In this document: piece by piece, positions 7,757 to 16,053 of the stretch | Layout: each line of letters starts with the position of its first letter | How positions within the stretch are numbered: the first letter of the stretch is position 1 | NCBI RefSeq assembly: GCF_000062885.1 | Contig: NC_009142.1 | Span: 4,391,584 to 4,455,583 of the forward strand | DNA: 64,000 bases | Source of the DNA: Saccharopolyspora erythraea NRRL 2338 | Lineage (GTDB): Bacteria > Actinomycetota > Actinomycetes > Mycobacteriales > Pseudonocardiaceae | Direction: 5' to 3' | Notes under the pieces: model-generated | Databases searched by the model: none | Told to the model about the DNA's origin: nothing | Seen by the model: only the letters and a program-made list of their open reading frames with translations | Made by a program: the position numbers and the translations under genes

Positions 7757-8908
7757 CTACCCCGTCAGCGCGTCGACACCGGTGAGCGAGCGGCCGATGA
7801 TCAGCTTCTGCACCTGGCTGGTGCCCTCGTAGAGGGTGAGCACCCGCGCGTCGCGCAGGTACTTGCCGACCGGGTACTCGTCGATGTAGCCGTAGCCGCC
7901 GAAGACCTGCAGCGCGTTGTTGGCCACCCGGACCGCGGTTTCACCGGCGTGGTACTTGGCCATCGACGACGCCGTGGCCAGCTCCTCCCTCGGCACGCCC
8001 CGCTCGGCGAGCTCCGCCGCCCGCCAGGTCAGCAACCGCGCCGCCTCGACCTCCACCGCCGACTCGGCGAGCAGTTCCTGCACCAGCTGGTGCGCCGCGA
8101 TCGGCTTGCCGAACTGCACGCGCTCGCCCGCGTAGCGCACCGCGGCGGTGAGCGCGGCCTGCGCCACGCCCACCGCTCCGGCGGCCACCGAGATGCGCCC
8201 CTTCGTCAGCGCGCCGAGCGCGATGCCCAGCCCTTTGCCGGCGGCGCCCAGCCGCGCGGAGTCGGGCACGCGCACGTCCTCGAGCACCAGCTCGGCGGTC
8301 GCCTGGCCGCGCAGACCGAGCTTGCCGTGCAGGGTGTTGGCGGTGAAGCCCGGAGTCGCGGTCGGTACCAGGAACGCCGTGACCCCCTCCTCGGCCCGCG
8401 CGAACACCAGGGCCACCTCGGCCCAGGTGCCGTTGGTGATGAACATCTTCTGGCCGCTGAGCAGCCAGTCGTCACCGTCGCGGCGGGCGCGGGTGGCCAG
8501 CGAACCGGCGTCGGATCCGGACTCGGGCTCGGTGAGCGCGAAGCACCCGATGGCCTGCCCGCTGGTGAGCCGGGGCAGCCACCGCTGCTTCTGCATAGGC
8601 GTGCCGTGCGTGGCGATCGACTTGGCCACCAGGCCCAACGACACCGACACGATCCCGCGCACCGACGAGTCCCCGCGGCCGAGCTCCTCGATGACCAGCG
8701 CGTAGCTGAGCATGTCGGCCTCGACGCCGCCGTACTCCTCGGGGATGGTCAGTCCCAGGAAGCCGAGCGCGCCGAGCTTCTCGACCACGCCGAGGTCGAC
8801 CTCCTCGCGGCGGTCCCACTCGCGCACGTGCGGCACGATCTCGGCGTCGACGAAGTTCGCGGCCATCTCGCGGAAAGCGGCCTGGGTGTCGTTGAGCTGG
8901 AGGTCCAT
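7757..8908 (-). CDS. Acyl-CoA dehydrogenase
   Basis: A 383-residue FAD flavoprotein that makes the 2,3-double bond in an acyl-CoA. The family motifs CFALTEPESGSDAGS and GQKMFITNGTWAEVAL bind the flavin, FGGYGYIDEYPVGKYLRDARV lies in the C-terminal domain, and the catalytic base is Glu361 in LTLYEGTSQ, the position of short-chain and glutaryl-type enzymes. I start at ATG 8908 (MDLQLNDTQ) as in homologues. It lies 7 bp downstream of the 3-hydroxyacyl-CoA dehydrogenase gene in one leftward operon with a CoA-transferase. The context suggests a dicarboxylyl-CoA or ring-derived acyl-CoA, but the substrate cannot be told from sequence. Confidence 0.93.
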   Translation of the reverse strand: MDLQLNDTQAAFREMAANFVDAEIVPHVREWDRREEVDLGVVEKLGALGFLGLTIPEEYGGVEADMLSYALVIEELGRGDSSVRGIVSVSLGLVAKSIATHGTPMQKQRWLPRLTSGQAIGCFALTEPESGSDAGSLATRARRDGDDWLLSGQKMFITNGTWAEVALVFARAEEGVTAFLVPTATPGFTANTLHGKLGLRGQATAELVLEDVRVPDSARLGAAGKGLGIALGALTKGRISVAAGAVGVAQAALTAAVRYAGERVQFGKPIAAHQLVQELLAESAVEVEAARLLTWRAAELAERGVPREELATASSMAKYHAGETAVRVANNALQVFGGYGYIDEYPVGKYLRDARVLTLYEGTSQVQKLIIGRSLTGVDALTG

Positions 8909-8915
8909 CGGTTTC

Positions 8916-10469
8916 CTAGTCCTCACCGCCGCCGAGGACCTCGGCGGGCGTGGTGCCGGTTCCGGTCAGTGCGAGGCCGAGCTCGGCGCGCTCGACCAGC
9001 CAGCGGCTCGGCCGGTAGCGCGGGTCGCCGGTCTCGGCGTGCATGTTGCGCAGGATCGCCAGGATGCGCTCGCGCCCGGCGTGTTCGCCCCACTCCAGCG
9101 GTCCGCGCGGGTACCCGAGCCCCACGCGCACCGCGGTGTCGATGTCGGCGGGCCGGCCGATGCGCTGTTCGGCGATGCCGCAGGCGGTGTTGACGATCGA
9201 GGCCAGCAATCGCTGCGCGATCGTGGCGGGTGCGTCGGCGACGACCGTGACCGGCAGTCCGGTGGCCGACAGCGCGACGTGGGCGGAGGCGGCGGCAGAG
9301 ACGTCGGCCGCCGGGTGCACGGCGAGCACGAGCCGGGAGGCGAAGTCACCGAGCGGGTCGACGCCGAAGACCCGGTGCACGGGAAGACCGCGGCTGCGCG
9401 CGACCTGGGCGGCGCTCTGGCCGTACGGGGTCACCAGCAGGACCGCGTCCTCGGACGGTTCCTCCTCGACCACGACGCCCGCCTCGCGCAGCAGGGAGAC
9501 CAGCCGGTCGCGGCTTGCCGGCTCGGTGTCGTCGACCCACACCGGCCTTCGCGGGGCGTCGGGAGCGCCGGGCTCGGGCGCCTCCTGCTTGACGCCGTCG
9601 ATGTAGCGGTAGAAGCCCTCACCGGTCTTGCGGCCGAGCAGCCCGGCCTCCAGCCGGGACCTGGTGATCCCGGACGGCCGCAGCCGCGGGTCGCCGTAGA
9701 AGCCCGACCAGATGCTCTCCAGCACCGGGTGCGAGACGTCCAGGCCGGTGAGGTCGAGCAGTTCGAACGGCCCCATCCGCAACCCGAGCACGTCCCGGGC
9801 GATCCGGTCCACATCGGACGGTTCCACCGCGGACTCGGACATGATCTGCAGCGCTTCGGTGGCCAGGCCGCGTCCGGCGTGGTTGACCAGGAAGCCCGGG
9901 GTGTCGGTGGCCAGCACGGGCTGGTGCCCGAGGCGCCGCACCAGCTCCACCAGGTCGGCGGACAGGTCCTGGCGGGTGCGCGCGCCGGGGATCACCTCGA
10001 CCAGTTTCATCAGCGGCACGGGGTTGAAGAAGTGCAGGCCGATGAGCCTGGACGGGTCGGCCAGCGCGGCCCCGATCGCGGTCACCGAAAGCGAGCTGGT
10101 GTTGGTGGCCAGCACCGCGTGCCGCGGGCAGACCTCCTCCAGTCCGGCGAAGAGCTCGCGCTTGGTGTCCAGGTCCTCCCGGACGGCCTCGACGACCAGG
10201 TCGCAGGAGTCGGCCGGCGCCAGCGGGTCGCCGACCGGCCGCAGCCGCGCGGTCGCGGCGTCGGCCTCCTCGGCGCTCATCCGGCCCTTGCCCACCAGCT
10301 TGCCGAACATCTCGCCGACGTGGTCGACCGCCGCCGACACCGCCTCCTGGCGGGCGTCGGCCAGCTCGACGGTCAGCCCGGCCGCCGCGGCGAGCTGCGC
10401 GATGCCCCGCCCCATCACGCCGGTACCGATCACCCGGACCACGTTGACCTGCTGTGCCCACTGCCCCAT
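8916..10469 (-). CDS. 3-hydroxyacyl-CoA dehydrogenase (PaaH/PaaC-like, double C-terminal domain)
   Basis: A 517-residue NAD-dependent dehydrogenase that oxidises 3-hydroxyacyl-CoA to 3-oxoacyl-CoA. The Rossmann domain begins VRVIGTGVMGRGIAQLAAAAG; ATNTSSLSVTAIG and HFFNPVPLMKLVEVIPG (catalytic His) follow, and the first C-terminal domain has DTPGFLVNHAGRGLATEAL and GLLGRKTGEGFYRY. A second, more diverged C-terminal domain ends with NTACGIAEQRIGRPADIDTAVRVGLGYPRGPLEWGE. This length and duplication are typical of PaaH-type enzymes of phenylacetate and adipate-like beta-oxidation rather than the single-domain FadB2. The operon is CoA-transferase A, B, this gene, then acyl-CoA dehydrogenase. Confidence 0.92.
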   Translation of the reverse strand: MGQWAQQVNVVRVIGTGVMGRGIAQLAAAAGLTVELADARQEAVSAAVDHVGEMFGKLVGKGRMSAEEADAATARLRPVGDPLAPADSCDLVVEAVREDLDTKRELFAGLEEVCPRHAVLATNTSSLSVTAIGAALADPSRLIGLHFFNPVPLMKLVEVIPGARTRQDLSADLVELVRRLGHQPVLATDTPGFLVNHAGRGLATEALQIMSESAVEPSDVDRIARDVLGLRMGPFELLDLTGLDVSHPVLESIWSGFYGDPRLRPSGITRSRLEAGLLGRKTGEGFYRYIDGVKQEAPEPGAPDAPRRPVWVDDTEPASRDRLVSLLREAGVVVEEEPSEDAVLLVTPYGQSAAQVARSRGLPVHRVFGVDPLGDFASRLVLAVHPAADVSAAASAHVALSATGLPVTVVADAPATIAQRLLASIVNTACGIAEQRIGRPADIDTAVRVGLGYPRGPLEWGEHAGRERILAILRNMHAETGDPRYRPSRWLVERAELGLALTGTGTTPAEVLGGGED

Positions 10470-10511
10470 CGCAGCATCTCCTCCAGAAACCGTCGTAGGA
10501 CCCGCTCGGCG

Positions 10512-10533
10512 GGCCGGTGAGCGCGCACCGGCC
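10512..10533 (-). terminator. Hairpin after the CoA-transferase subunit B gene
   Basis: GGCCGGTG and CACCGGCC form an 8-bp stem with a 6-nt loop, 9 bp past the subunit B stop and before the 3-hydroxyacyl-CoA dehydrogenase start. It could cause partial termination inside the operon or stabilise the upstream mRNA. Confidence 0.45.
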
Positions 10534-10541
10534 GGTCGCCC

Positions 10542-11315
10542 TCAGCGTAGATAGACCCGCCGCGGGTCGATCTCCTCCCGCAGCAACCGGAGTTCACGCT
10601 CGGTCGGCGGATTCGTGGTCGGCAGGTCGGCGGCCACCTCCAGCGGCCAGCCGGTGGCCTCGCGGACCTGGTCGGCGTCGACGCCGGGGTGCACCGCGAC
10701 GAGCCGCAGCTCCTCCTCCGCGCTCTCGCGCCGCAGCAGTCCGAGTCCGGTGATCACCGTGGTCACGCCCCGTCCGCGCACCGGCGCGTCCGGCACGGCC
10801 GCCCGCGCCCGCGCGGGTCCCGGGCTCGTGCAGAAGTCGAGCTCGTCGACGAAGGAGCGCCGGTCGTGCCTGCGCATCACCACGAACACCTCGCGCGAGT
10901 TGGCCATCACCTCGGCCGCCCCACCCGAGCCGGGCAACCGGGCCTTCGGTCGCTCCCACTCGCCGATGACCGTGCTGTTGAGGTTGCCCCACCGGTCGAT
11001 CTGGGCGGCGCCGAGGAAGCCGACGTCGACGTGCCCGCCCTGGAGCACGAACCCGAACAGCGCCGACATGCTCAGCACCGACTCCGCCCCGGAGACCAGG
11101 AACGAGTCGCCGATGGATTCCGGCAACCGCTGCGGGTGCGCCCCGTACACGCCGGACTCGTAGACCAGGCCGACATCGGGTGCGACGGTGCGCTGCGCCA
11201 GCGCGACCGCCAGCGTCGGCAGGCCGATCCCGGCGAACACCCGGCGCCTGCCCGCCAGCTCCCGCGCGCTGAGCACGCTGAGCAGTTCGGTGGTGGTGTA
11301 CTCGGCGTCAGTCAC
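10542..11315 (-). CDS. Family I CoA-transferase, subunit B
   Basis: A 257-residue beta subunit of a two-subunit CoA-transferase that moves CoA from a donor such as succinyl-CoA to a carboxylic acid. It has RRVFAGIGLPTLAVALAQ, then VGLVYESGVYG, where the Glu of the ESG motif is the position of the catalytic glutamate that forms the glutamyl-CoA intermediate in this family, then GGHVDVGFLGAAQIDRWGNLNS. That Glu argues against an IpdB-type ring hydrolase. The GTG start at 11315 overlaps the end of subunit A by 8 bp; the longer frame upstream is only the shadow of subunit A. Size and motifs are nearer glutaconate-type transferases than PcaJ. Confidence 0.85.
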   Translation of the reverse strand: MTDAEYTTTELLSVLSARELAGRRRVFAGIGLPTLAVALAQRTVAPDVGLVYESGVYGAHPQRLPESIGDSFLVSGAESVLSMSALFGFVLQGGHVDVGFLGAAQIDRWGNLNSTVIGEWERPKARLPGSGGAAEVMANSREVFVVMRRHDRRSFVDELDFCTSPGPARARAAVPDAPVRGRGVTTVITGLGLLRRESAEEELRLVAVHPGVDADQVREATGWPLEVAADLPTTNPPTERELRLLREEIDPRRVYLR

Positions 11316-12234
11316 GTGCGGCTCCGTAGTCGACCGGTGCGGACAGCGCGGATTTCGGAATGAGCTCGTCCCAGTGCGCGTCACCGAGCTTGGCCAGGTA
11401 CTCGGAGTGGTCGGCGAGGTCGTGCACCCACTCGTCGAGCCACTGCCGCAACCGCTCCGGATCGCGGCTGATCTCCGGCCACGCGCGGTAGAAGGCGCCG
11501 TCGCGCTCGTAGTAGCCCTGCACGTAGGAGGGATGCGCACCGCGCGGGCACTCCACGACCGCGTCGACCACGAACTCCGGGATCAGCGTCCGGTTCGGGT
11601 CGGAACGGATCACCTCCGGCGCCACGACCTCCTCGACCACCACGACGACCTTGCGCGCGGCGAAGGCCACCTCCTGCTGACCGCCGAGCATGCCCCAGAC
11701 CTGGGTGTTGCCCGCCGCGTCGGCGCGCTGCGCGTGCAGGATCGCCACGTCCGGGTTCAACGGCGGGACCGCGTGCACCGTCGTCCCGTCGTCGAACGGC
11801 GAGCGGACGGTGCGGATGTTGGGGTTGACCCGCGGCAGGTCGCTGCCCGCGTAGGAGCGCAGCGGGTAGAACGGCAGCCCCTGCGCGCCCGCGAGGTAGC
11901 GGCCCAGGAGCCCGTAGTGGCTGTACTCCTCCAGCTCCAGCGGTTCGGGATCGGCGTGCTCGACGCGCCTGCGCAGCTCGTGCAGCGATCCGACGGCGCT
12001 GTTGCCGACGAAGGAGGAGACGAGCTTGCGGGCGACCCCGGCGGCCAGCATCTGGTCGAAGACGATGTCGGCGGTCATGCGCACCAGCGTCAGGTCCCGC
12101 CTGCCCTGCCGGATGATCTCGTGCCCGGCCGCCACCGGGATCAGGTGCGTGAAGCCCTCCAGGGCCACCACGTCACCGTCGCGCACGTGCGCCGAGACGG
12201 CCTCGCGCATCGTGGCGGTGCGGTCCTCGCCCAC
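11308..12234 (-). CDS. Family I CoA-transferase, subunit A
   Basis: A 308-residue alpha subunit, partner of the next gene. It shows the CoA-binding features of glutaconate-type alpha subunits: VRDGDVVALEGFTHLIPVAA, RRDLTLVRMTADIVFDQML, ARKLVSSFVGNSAVG, and the substrate-loop region LPFYPLRSYAGSDLPRVNPNI. I chose GTG 12234 because GGGAGG lies 8 bp upstream. The in-frame ATG at 12210 is an alternative. It is the first gene of a leftward operon divergent from a LysR gene, with a candidate operator between. A carboxylate such as a dicarboxylic acid would enter beta-oxidation here. Confidence 0.87.
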   Translation of the reverse strand: MGEDRTATMREAVSAHVRDGDVVALEGFTHLIPVAAGHEIIRQGRRDLTLVRMTADIVFDQMLAAGVARKLVSSFVGNSAVGSLHELRRRVEHADPEPLELEEYSHYGLLGRYLAGAQGLPFYPLRSYAGSDLPRVNPNIRTVRSPFDDGTTVHAVPPLNPDVAILHAQRADAAGNTQVWGMLGGQQEVAFAARKVVVVVEEVVAPEVIRSDPNRTLIPEFVVDAVVECPRGAHPSYVQGYYERDGAFYRAWPEISRDPERLRQWLDEWVHDLADHSEYLAKLGDAHWDELIPKSALSAPVDYGAARD

Positions 12235-12295
12235 CGTCGACCTCCCTCGGTTCGGGTGGATCCAACCAACCACGCCGCGGCGAGAGCGTCCAATA

Positions 12296-12305
12296 CTGAA
12301 TTCAG
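12296..12305. promoter_or_regulatory. Candidate LysR binding site
   Basis: A perfect 10-bp palindrome CTGAATTCAG sits between the divergent CoA-transferase and lysR starts (62 bp and 43 bp away). LysR sites typically are short AT-centred dyads in such gaps. Assignment rests on position and symmetry only. Confidence 0.45.
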
Positions 12306-12347
12306 ACGCCAGTAAGATGGAATGCCGAACAATCGAGGAGGTGCGCC

Positions 12348-13241
12348 GTGGAGTTCCGCCATCTGGCCGGGTTCGTCGCCGTCGCCGAGGAGCTGCACTT
12401 CGGGCGCGCCGCCGCACGCCTGCACATCGCCCAGCCGCCGCTGAGCCAGCAGATCCGCCAGCTCGAACACGAGCTCGGGGTGCAGCTGTTCGAGCGCAAC
12501 ACCAGGTCGGTGCGGCTGACCTCCGCGGGGCAGGCGATGCTCGACCCCGCCCGGCAGGTGCTGGCCGACCTCGACGTGGCGACCCGGGCGGCGCAGGCCG
12601 GCGGGCGCGGCGAGATCGGGCGCGTCAGCATCGGCTTCGCCGGGGCGAGCAGCCACGAGACGCTGCCCCGCCTGACCCGCGCGGTGCGGGCCAGGCACCC
12701 CGGCATCGAGCTGGTGCTGCGCGGCCAGACCTACTCCGGCGAGGCGCTCAACAAGGTCGCCGAAGGCGAGCTCGACCTGGGCTTCGTGCGGCTGCCGGTC
12801 CGACGCGACGGGGTGGCGGTCCGGCTGGTCGAGCACGAGCACCTGGTCGCGGCGCTGCCCGCCGAGCACCGGGTCGCCGACCGGAACGAGATCAACCTGC
12901 CCGACCTGGCCGACGAGCCGTTCGTGACCTTCCCCGGCACCCGCGGCTCGGCCGTCCGCGACGCCCTCGTGCACGCCTGCGTCACCGCCGGGTTCCACCC
13001 GCGGATCGTTCAGGAGGCACCCGACTCCTACACGATCCTCGCGCTGGTCGGCGCGGGCGTCGGGGTGACGCTGACGGTGTCGTCGGTGCAGCACATCCGT
13101 ACCGAGGGCATGGTCTACCGGCCGCTGGCGGGTCCCACGCAGCCCATGTCGCTGGCGCTGGCGTGGCGGCGCGACAACCCGTCGGCCGCGCTGCGATGCG
13201 TGCTGGCGGTCTCGGAGGAAGCCATGCCGACCCCGGAGTGA
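12348..13241 (+). CDS. LysR-family transcriptional regulator
   Basis: A 297-residue LysR regulator. The N-terminal helix-turn-helix is textbook (FVAVAEELHFGRAAARLHIAQPPLSQQI then ELGVQLFERNTRSVRLTSAG), followed by a periplasmic-binding-protein-like inducer domain (VSIGFAGASSHETLPRLTRAV, GELDLGFVRLPV, FVTFPGTRG, ALVGAGVGVTLT). The GTG start has GAGGAGG 7 bp upstream. It belongs to the CatR/BenM-like subset often linked to aromatic-acid catabolism. Divergent to the CoA-transferase operon and upstream of the symporter and thiolase genes, so it probably controls both arms in response to a pathway intermediate. Confidence 0.92.
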   Translation: MEFRHLAGFVAVAEELHFGRAAARLHIAQPPLSQQIRQLEHELGVQLFERNTRSVRLTSAGQAMLDPARQVLADLDVATRAAQAGGRGEIGRVSIGFAGASSHETLPRLTRAVRARHPGIELVLRGQTYSGEALNKVAEGELDLGFVRLPVRRDGVAVRLVEHEHLVAALPAEHRVADRNEINLPDLADEPFVTFPGTRGSAVRDALVHACVTAGFHPRIVQEAPDSYTILALVGAGVGVTLTVSSVQHIRTEGMVYRPLAGPTQPMSLALAWRRDNPSAALRCVLAVSEEAMPTPE

Positions 13242-13449
13242 TCCCGCGGGGCGCGAGCCAGCTCTGGCGTGAGCAGACGCCGAGGCGATTATGTCGATCC
13301 GCGTCTTGCTGCGCGCCTGATTTGGTATTGGACGGTATCGCGCACGGCGTGTCAGGGTGGCCGCTACCGCAGCCCGTGAGCCCGATCACGCCCTGCGGCC
13401 TCAGCTCGCTTCCCAGGACGACGCAGTCCTGCCCACGAGGAGCCCGTCC

Positions 13450-14772
13450 ATGAGCCAAGCCGTACCCGACACCAGAGTGGCGCGCCGAGCCGGTATCGCC
13501 TCGTTCACCGGCACGACCATCGAGTGGTACGACTTCTACATCTACAGCAGCGCCTCCGCGCTGGTGCTGAACAAGGTCTTCTTCCCCACCGTCGACCCGG
13601 CCGCCGGCACGCTGGCCGCCTTCGCCACCTTCTGGGTCGGCTTCCTGGCCCGCCCGGTCGGCGGTGTGCTGTTCGGCCACCTCGGCGACCGCATCGGCCG
13701 CAAGAAGACGCTGATCACCACCCTGCTGCTGATGGGCGGCGCGACCACCTGCGTCGGACTGCTGCCCACCTACGCCACGATCGGCGTCGCCGCGCCGCTG
13801 CTGCTGGTCGTCCTGCGGATGCTGCAGGGCGTGGCCATGGGCGGCGAGTGGGGCGGAGCGGTGCTGATCGCGTCCGAGCACGCGCCGAAGGGCAGGAAGA
13901 TCCTCTACGGCGCCTTCGCCCAGCAGGGCTCCCCAGCGGGCAACGTGCTGGCCACCCTGTCGTTCCTGCTGGTCGCCCAGCTTCCCGACGAGGCGTTCTC
14001 CAGCTGGGGCTGGCGGATCCCGTTCCTGGCCTCCGCGCTGCTGGTGGTGGTCAGCCTGGTGATCCGGCTCAGCGTCGAGGAGTCGCCGGAGATGCGCAGG
14101 CTGATGGAGTCCAGGACGGTGGCCAAGCTGCCCATCCGAGACGTGCTGCGCAGCTCGCCGCTGATCATCGCGCTCGGTGTGGGCGCGTGCACCATCGCGG
14201 TGTCTGCCACCTACTTCAAGTCGACCTTCGCGCTGTCGTGGGCGGTGTCGGACCTGGGCTTCCAGCGCTCGACCTTCCTCACCGTCATCCTCGTCGCGGG
14301 CATCGCCCAGCTGATCTTCCAGCCGCTCGGGGCGGTGCTGGCCACCCGCTGGGACCTGCGCCGCGCGGTCACGGTGCTGCTGGTGCCCGAGCTGGTGCTG
14401 ATGCCGGCGATGTTCTGGCTGATCAGCACCGGATCGCTGGGGCTGTCGATGCTCGGCATGGCGGTGGCGACCCTGCCGCACGCGATGTACTACGCGGCGC
14501 TGGCGGGCATCCTGGCCCGGTCCTTCCCCGCGCACGTGCGCTACACCGGGATCTCGCTGTGCTACCAGCTGTGCACGACGCTGTTCGCCGGTACCGCGCC
14601 CATGCTCGGCCAGTACCTTATGAACGTCACGGGGTCCATCGTGTCGGTGGTGTTCCTGGCGGTGGCCCACGTGCTGTTGACTCTGTTCTGCGTGCTCGCC
14701 CTGCTGCGGCGCGCACCGTCCACCGAGGGCGAGCCCGTGGCCGAACGGCCCGTGGTCGCCCGGTCCGCCTGA
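13450..14772 (+). CDS. MHS-family metabolite:H+ symporter (MFS)
   Basis: A 440-residue, 12-helix inner-membrane carrier of the metabolite:H+ symporter family (ShiA, ProP, KgtP relatives). The start is typical: ASFTGTTIEWYDFYIYSSAS, with LFGHLGDRIGRKKTLITTLLLMG as the conserved cytoplasmic loop and MLQGVAMGGEWGGAVLIASEHAP in helix 4-5. ATG 13450 follows GAGGAG; a longer in-frame ATG at 13357 is rejected. Placed between lysR and a thiolase gene, it is likely the uptake system for the organic acid degraded by this module. The family takes up carboxylates, shikimate and betaines; the substrate here is not known. Confidence 0.9.
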   Translation: MSQAVPDTRVARRAGIASFTGTTIEWYDFYIYSSASALVLNKVFFPTVDPAAGTLAAFATFWVGFLARPVGGVLFGHLGDRIGRKKTLITTLLLMGGATTCVGLLPTYATIGVAAPLLLVVLRMLQGVAMGGEWGGAVLIASEHAPKGRKILYGAFAQQGSPAGNVLATLSFLLVAQLPDEAFSSWGWRIPFLASALLVVVSLVIRLSVEESPEMRRLMESRTVAKLPIRDVLRSSPLIIALGVGACTIAVSATYFKSTFALSWAVSDLGFQRSTFLTVILVAGIAQLIFQPLGAVLATRWDLRRAVTVLLVPELVLMPAMFWLISTGSLGLSMLGMAVATLPHAMYYAALAGILARSFPAHVRYTGISLCYQLCTTLFAGTAPMLGQYLMNVTGSIVSVVFLAVAHVLLTLFCVLALLRRAPSTEGEPVAERPVVARSA

Positions 14773-14796
14773 CCCGACTGCAAGTGAGGAGCAGCA

Positions 14797-16005
14797 ATGC
14801 GCGACGCGGTCATCTGTGAACCGCTGCGAACCCCGATCGGCGGCTTCGGCGGGGTGTTCAAGACCGTGCCCGCGGCCGAGCTCGCCGCCACGGTGATCAC
14901 CGCCCTGCTGGAGCGCACCGGGCTGCCCGGGTCCGCGGTCGACGAGGTGATCCTCGGCCACTGCTACCCCAGCTCCGACGCACCCGCGATCGGCCGGGTG
15001 GCCGCGCTCGACGCGGGCCTGCCGGTCGAGGTCGGCGGCACCCAGATCGACCGCCGTTGCGGCTCGGGGTTGCAGGCGGTGCTCGACGCGGCGATGCAGA
15101 TCCAGACCGGCGTCAGCGACGTGGTGCTCGCCGGCGGCGCCGAGAGCATGAGCAACGCGCCCTTCTACACCACCGAGGCGCGCTGGGGCATCCGCGGCGC
15201 GGGTCTGCAGCTGCACGACTCGCTGGCGCGCGGCCGGGTCACCGCGGGCGGCGCCAACCACCCGGTGCCGGGCGGGATGCTGGAGACCGCCGAGAACCTG
15301 CGCCGCGAGTACGGGATCTCCCGGCAGGAGCAGGACGAACTCGCGGTCCGCTCGCAGCAGCGCACCGCCGAAGCGGTCTCGGCCGGGCTGTTCGAGGAGG
15401 AGATCGTGCCGGTGACGGTGCGCTCCCGCAAGGGCGACACCGTCGTGACCGCCGACGAGCACCCTCGCCCGGACACCACGCTGGACAAGCTGGCCGGGCT
15501 GAAGCCGGTCCTGGGCAAGTCCGATCCCGACGCCACCGTGACCGCCGGCAACGCCAGCGGCCAGAACGACGCGGCGGCCGTGTGCGTCGTGACCACGTCC
15601 GAGAAGGCCGCCGAACTCGGCCTGCGTCCGCTGGTGCGCCTGGTGTCCTGGGCCCGGGCGGGCGTGCCGCCGCGCACGATGGGCATCGGTCCGGTGCCGG
15701 CGACCGCCAGGGCGCTGGAGCGCGCGGGGCTCGGGCTCTCCGACATCGACCTCATCGAGCTCAACGAGGCGTTCGCCGCGCAGGTCCTGGCCTGCACCCG
15801 GGAGTGGGAGCTCAAGCCGGCCGACTTCGACCGGCTCAACGTCCACGGATCGGGCATCTCGCTGGGCCACCCGGTCGGTGCCACCGGCGGACGCATCCTG
15901 GCGACGCTGTCGCGGGAGATGAAGCGCAGGCAGGCCCGCTACGGCCTGGAGACGATGTGCATCGGCGGCGGCCAGGGCCTGGCGGCGGTCTTCGAGCGGA
16001 TCTGA
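14797..16005 (+). CDS. Thiolase (acetyl-CoA acyltransferase; 3-oxoadipyl-CoA thiolase candidate)
   Basis: A 402-residue degradative thiolase that cleaves 3-oxoacyl-CoA with CoA to acetyl-CoA and a shortened acyl-CoA. The nucleophile is Cys88 in DRRCGSGLQAV; the acid/base pair is His358 in SLGHPVGATGG and Cys388 in MCIGGGQG, and ELNEAFAAQVLA gives the conserved Asn. It follows the symporter gene by 24 bp and has GTGAGGAG before the ATG. With the neighbouring dehydrogenases, CoA-transferase and the hydratase at 19.2 kb it completes a beta-oxidation cycle; a PcaF/DcaF-like role is inferred from context. Confidence 0.92.
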   Translation: MRDAVICEPLRTPIGGFGGVFKTVPAAELAATVITALLERTGLPGSAVDEVILGHCYPSSDAPAIGRVAALDAGLPVEVGGTQIDRRCGSGLQAVLDAAMQIQTGVSDVVLAGGAESMSNAPFYTTEARWGIRGAGLQLHDSLARGRVTAGGANHPVPGGMLETAENLRREYGISRQEQDELAVRSQQRTAEAVSAGLFEEEIVPVTVRSRKGDTVVTADEHPRPDTTLDKLAGLKPVLGKSDPDATVTAGNASGQNDAAAVCVVTTSEKAAELGLRPLVRLVSWARAGVPPRTMGIGPVPATARALERAGLGLSDIDLIELNEAFAAQVLACTREWELKPADFDRLNVHGSGISLGHPVGATGGRILATLSREMKRRQARYGLETMCIGGGQGLAAVFERI

Positions 16006-16012
16006 CGCAGGA

Positions 16013-16047
16013 GGACCGGGCCCGCGCGGTCGGCGCGGGCCCGGTCC
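16013..16047. terminator. Bidirectional terminator hairpin
   Basis: A perfect 15-bp stem (GGACCGGGCCCGCGC and complement) with a 5-nt loop lies between the convergent thiolase and MFS genes, 8 bp after the thiolase stop. Confidence 0.8.
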
Positions 16048-16053
16048 GTCCGG

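Noticed and set aside
10542-12234. IpdAB-type ring hydrolase
   Set aside because: Subunit B keeps the ESG motif with the catalytic Glu of CoA-transferases, so a transferase is favoured.
12982-15870. 962-codon minus-strand ORF opposite LysR, symporter and thiolase
   Set aside because: Antisense shadow of three well-recognised genes; high GC suppresses stops in this frame. Similar long shadows occur at 46326-49532, 49346-52648 and 52969-55323.
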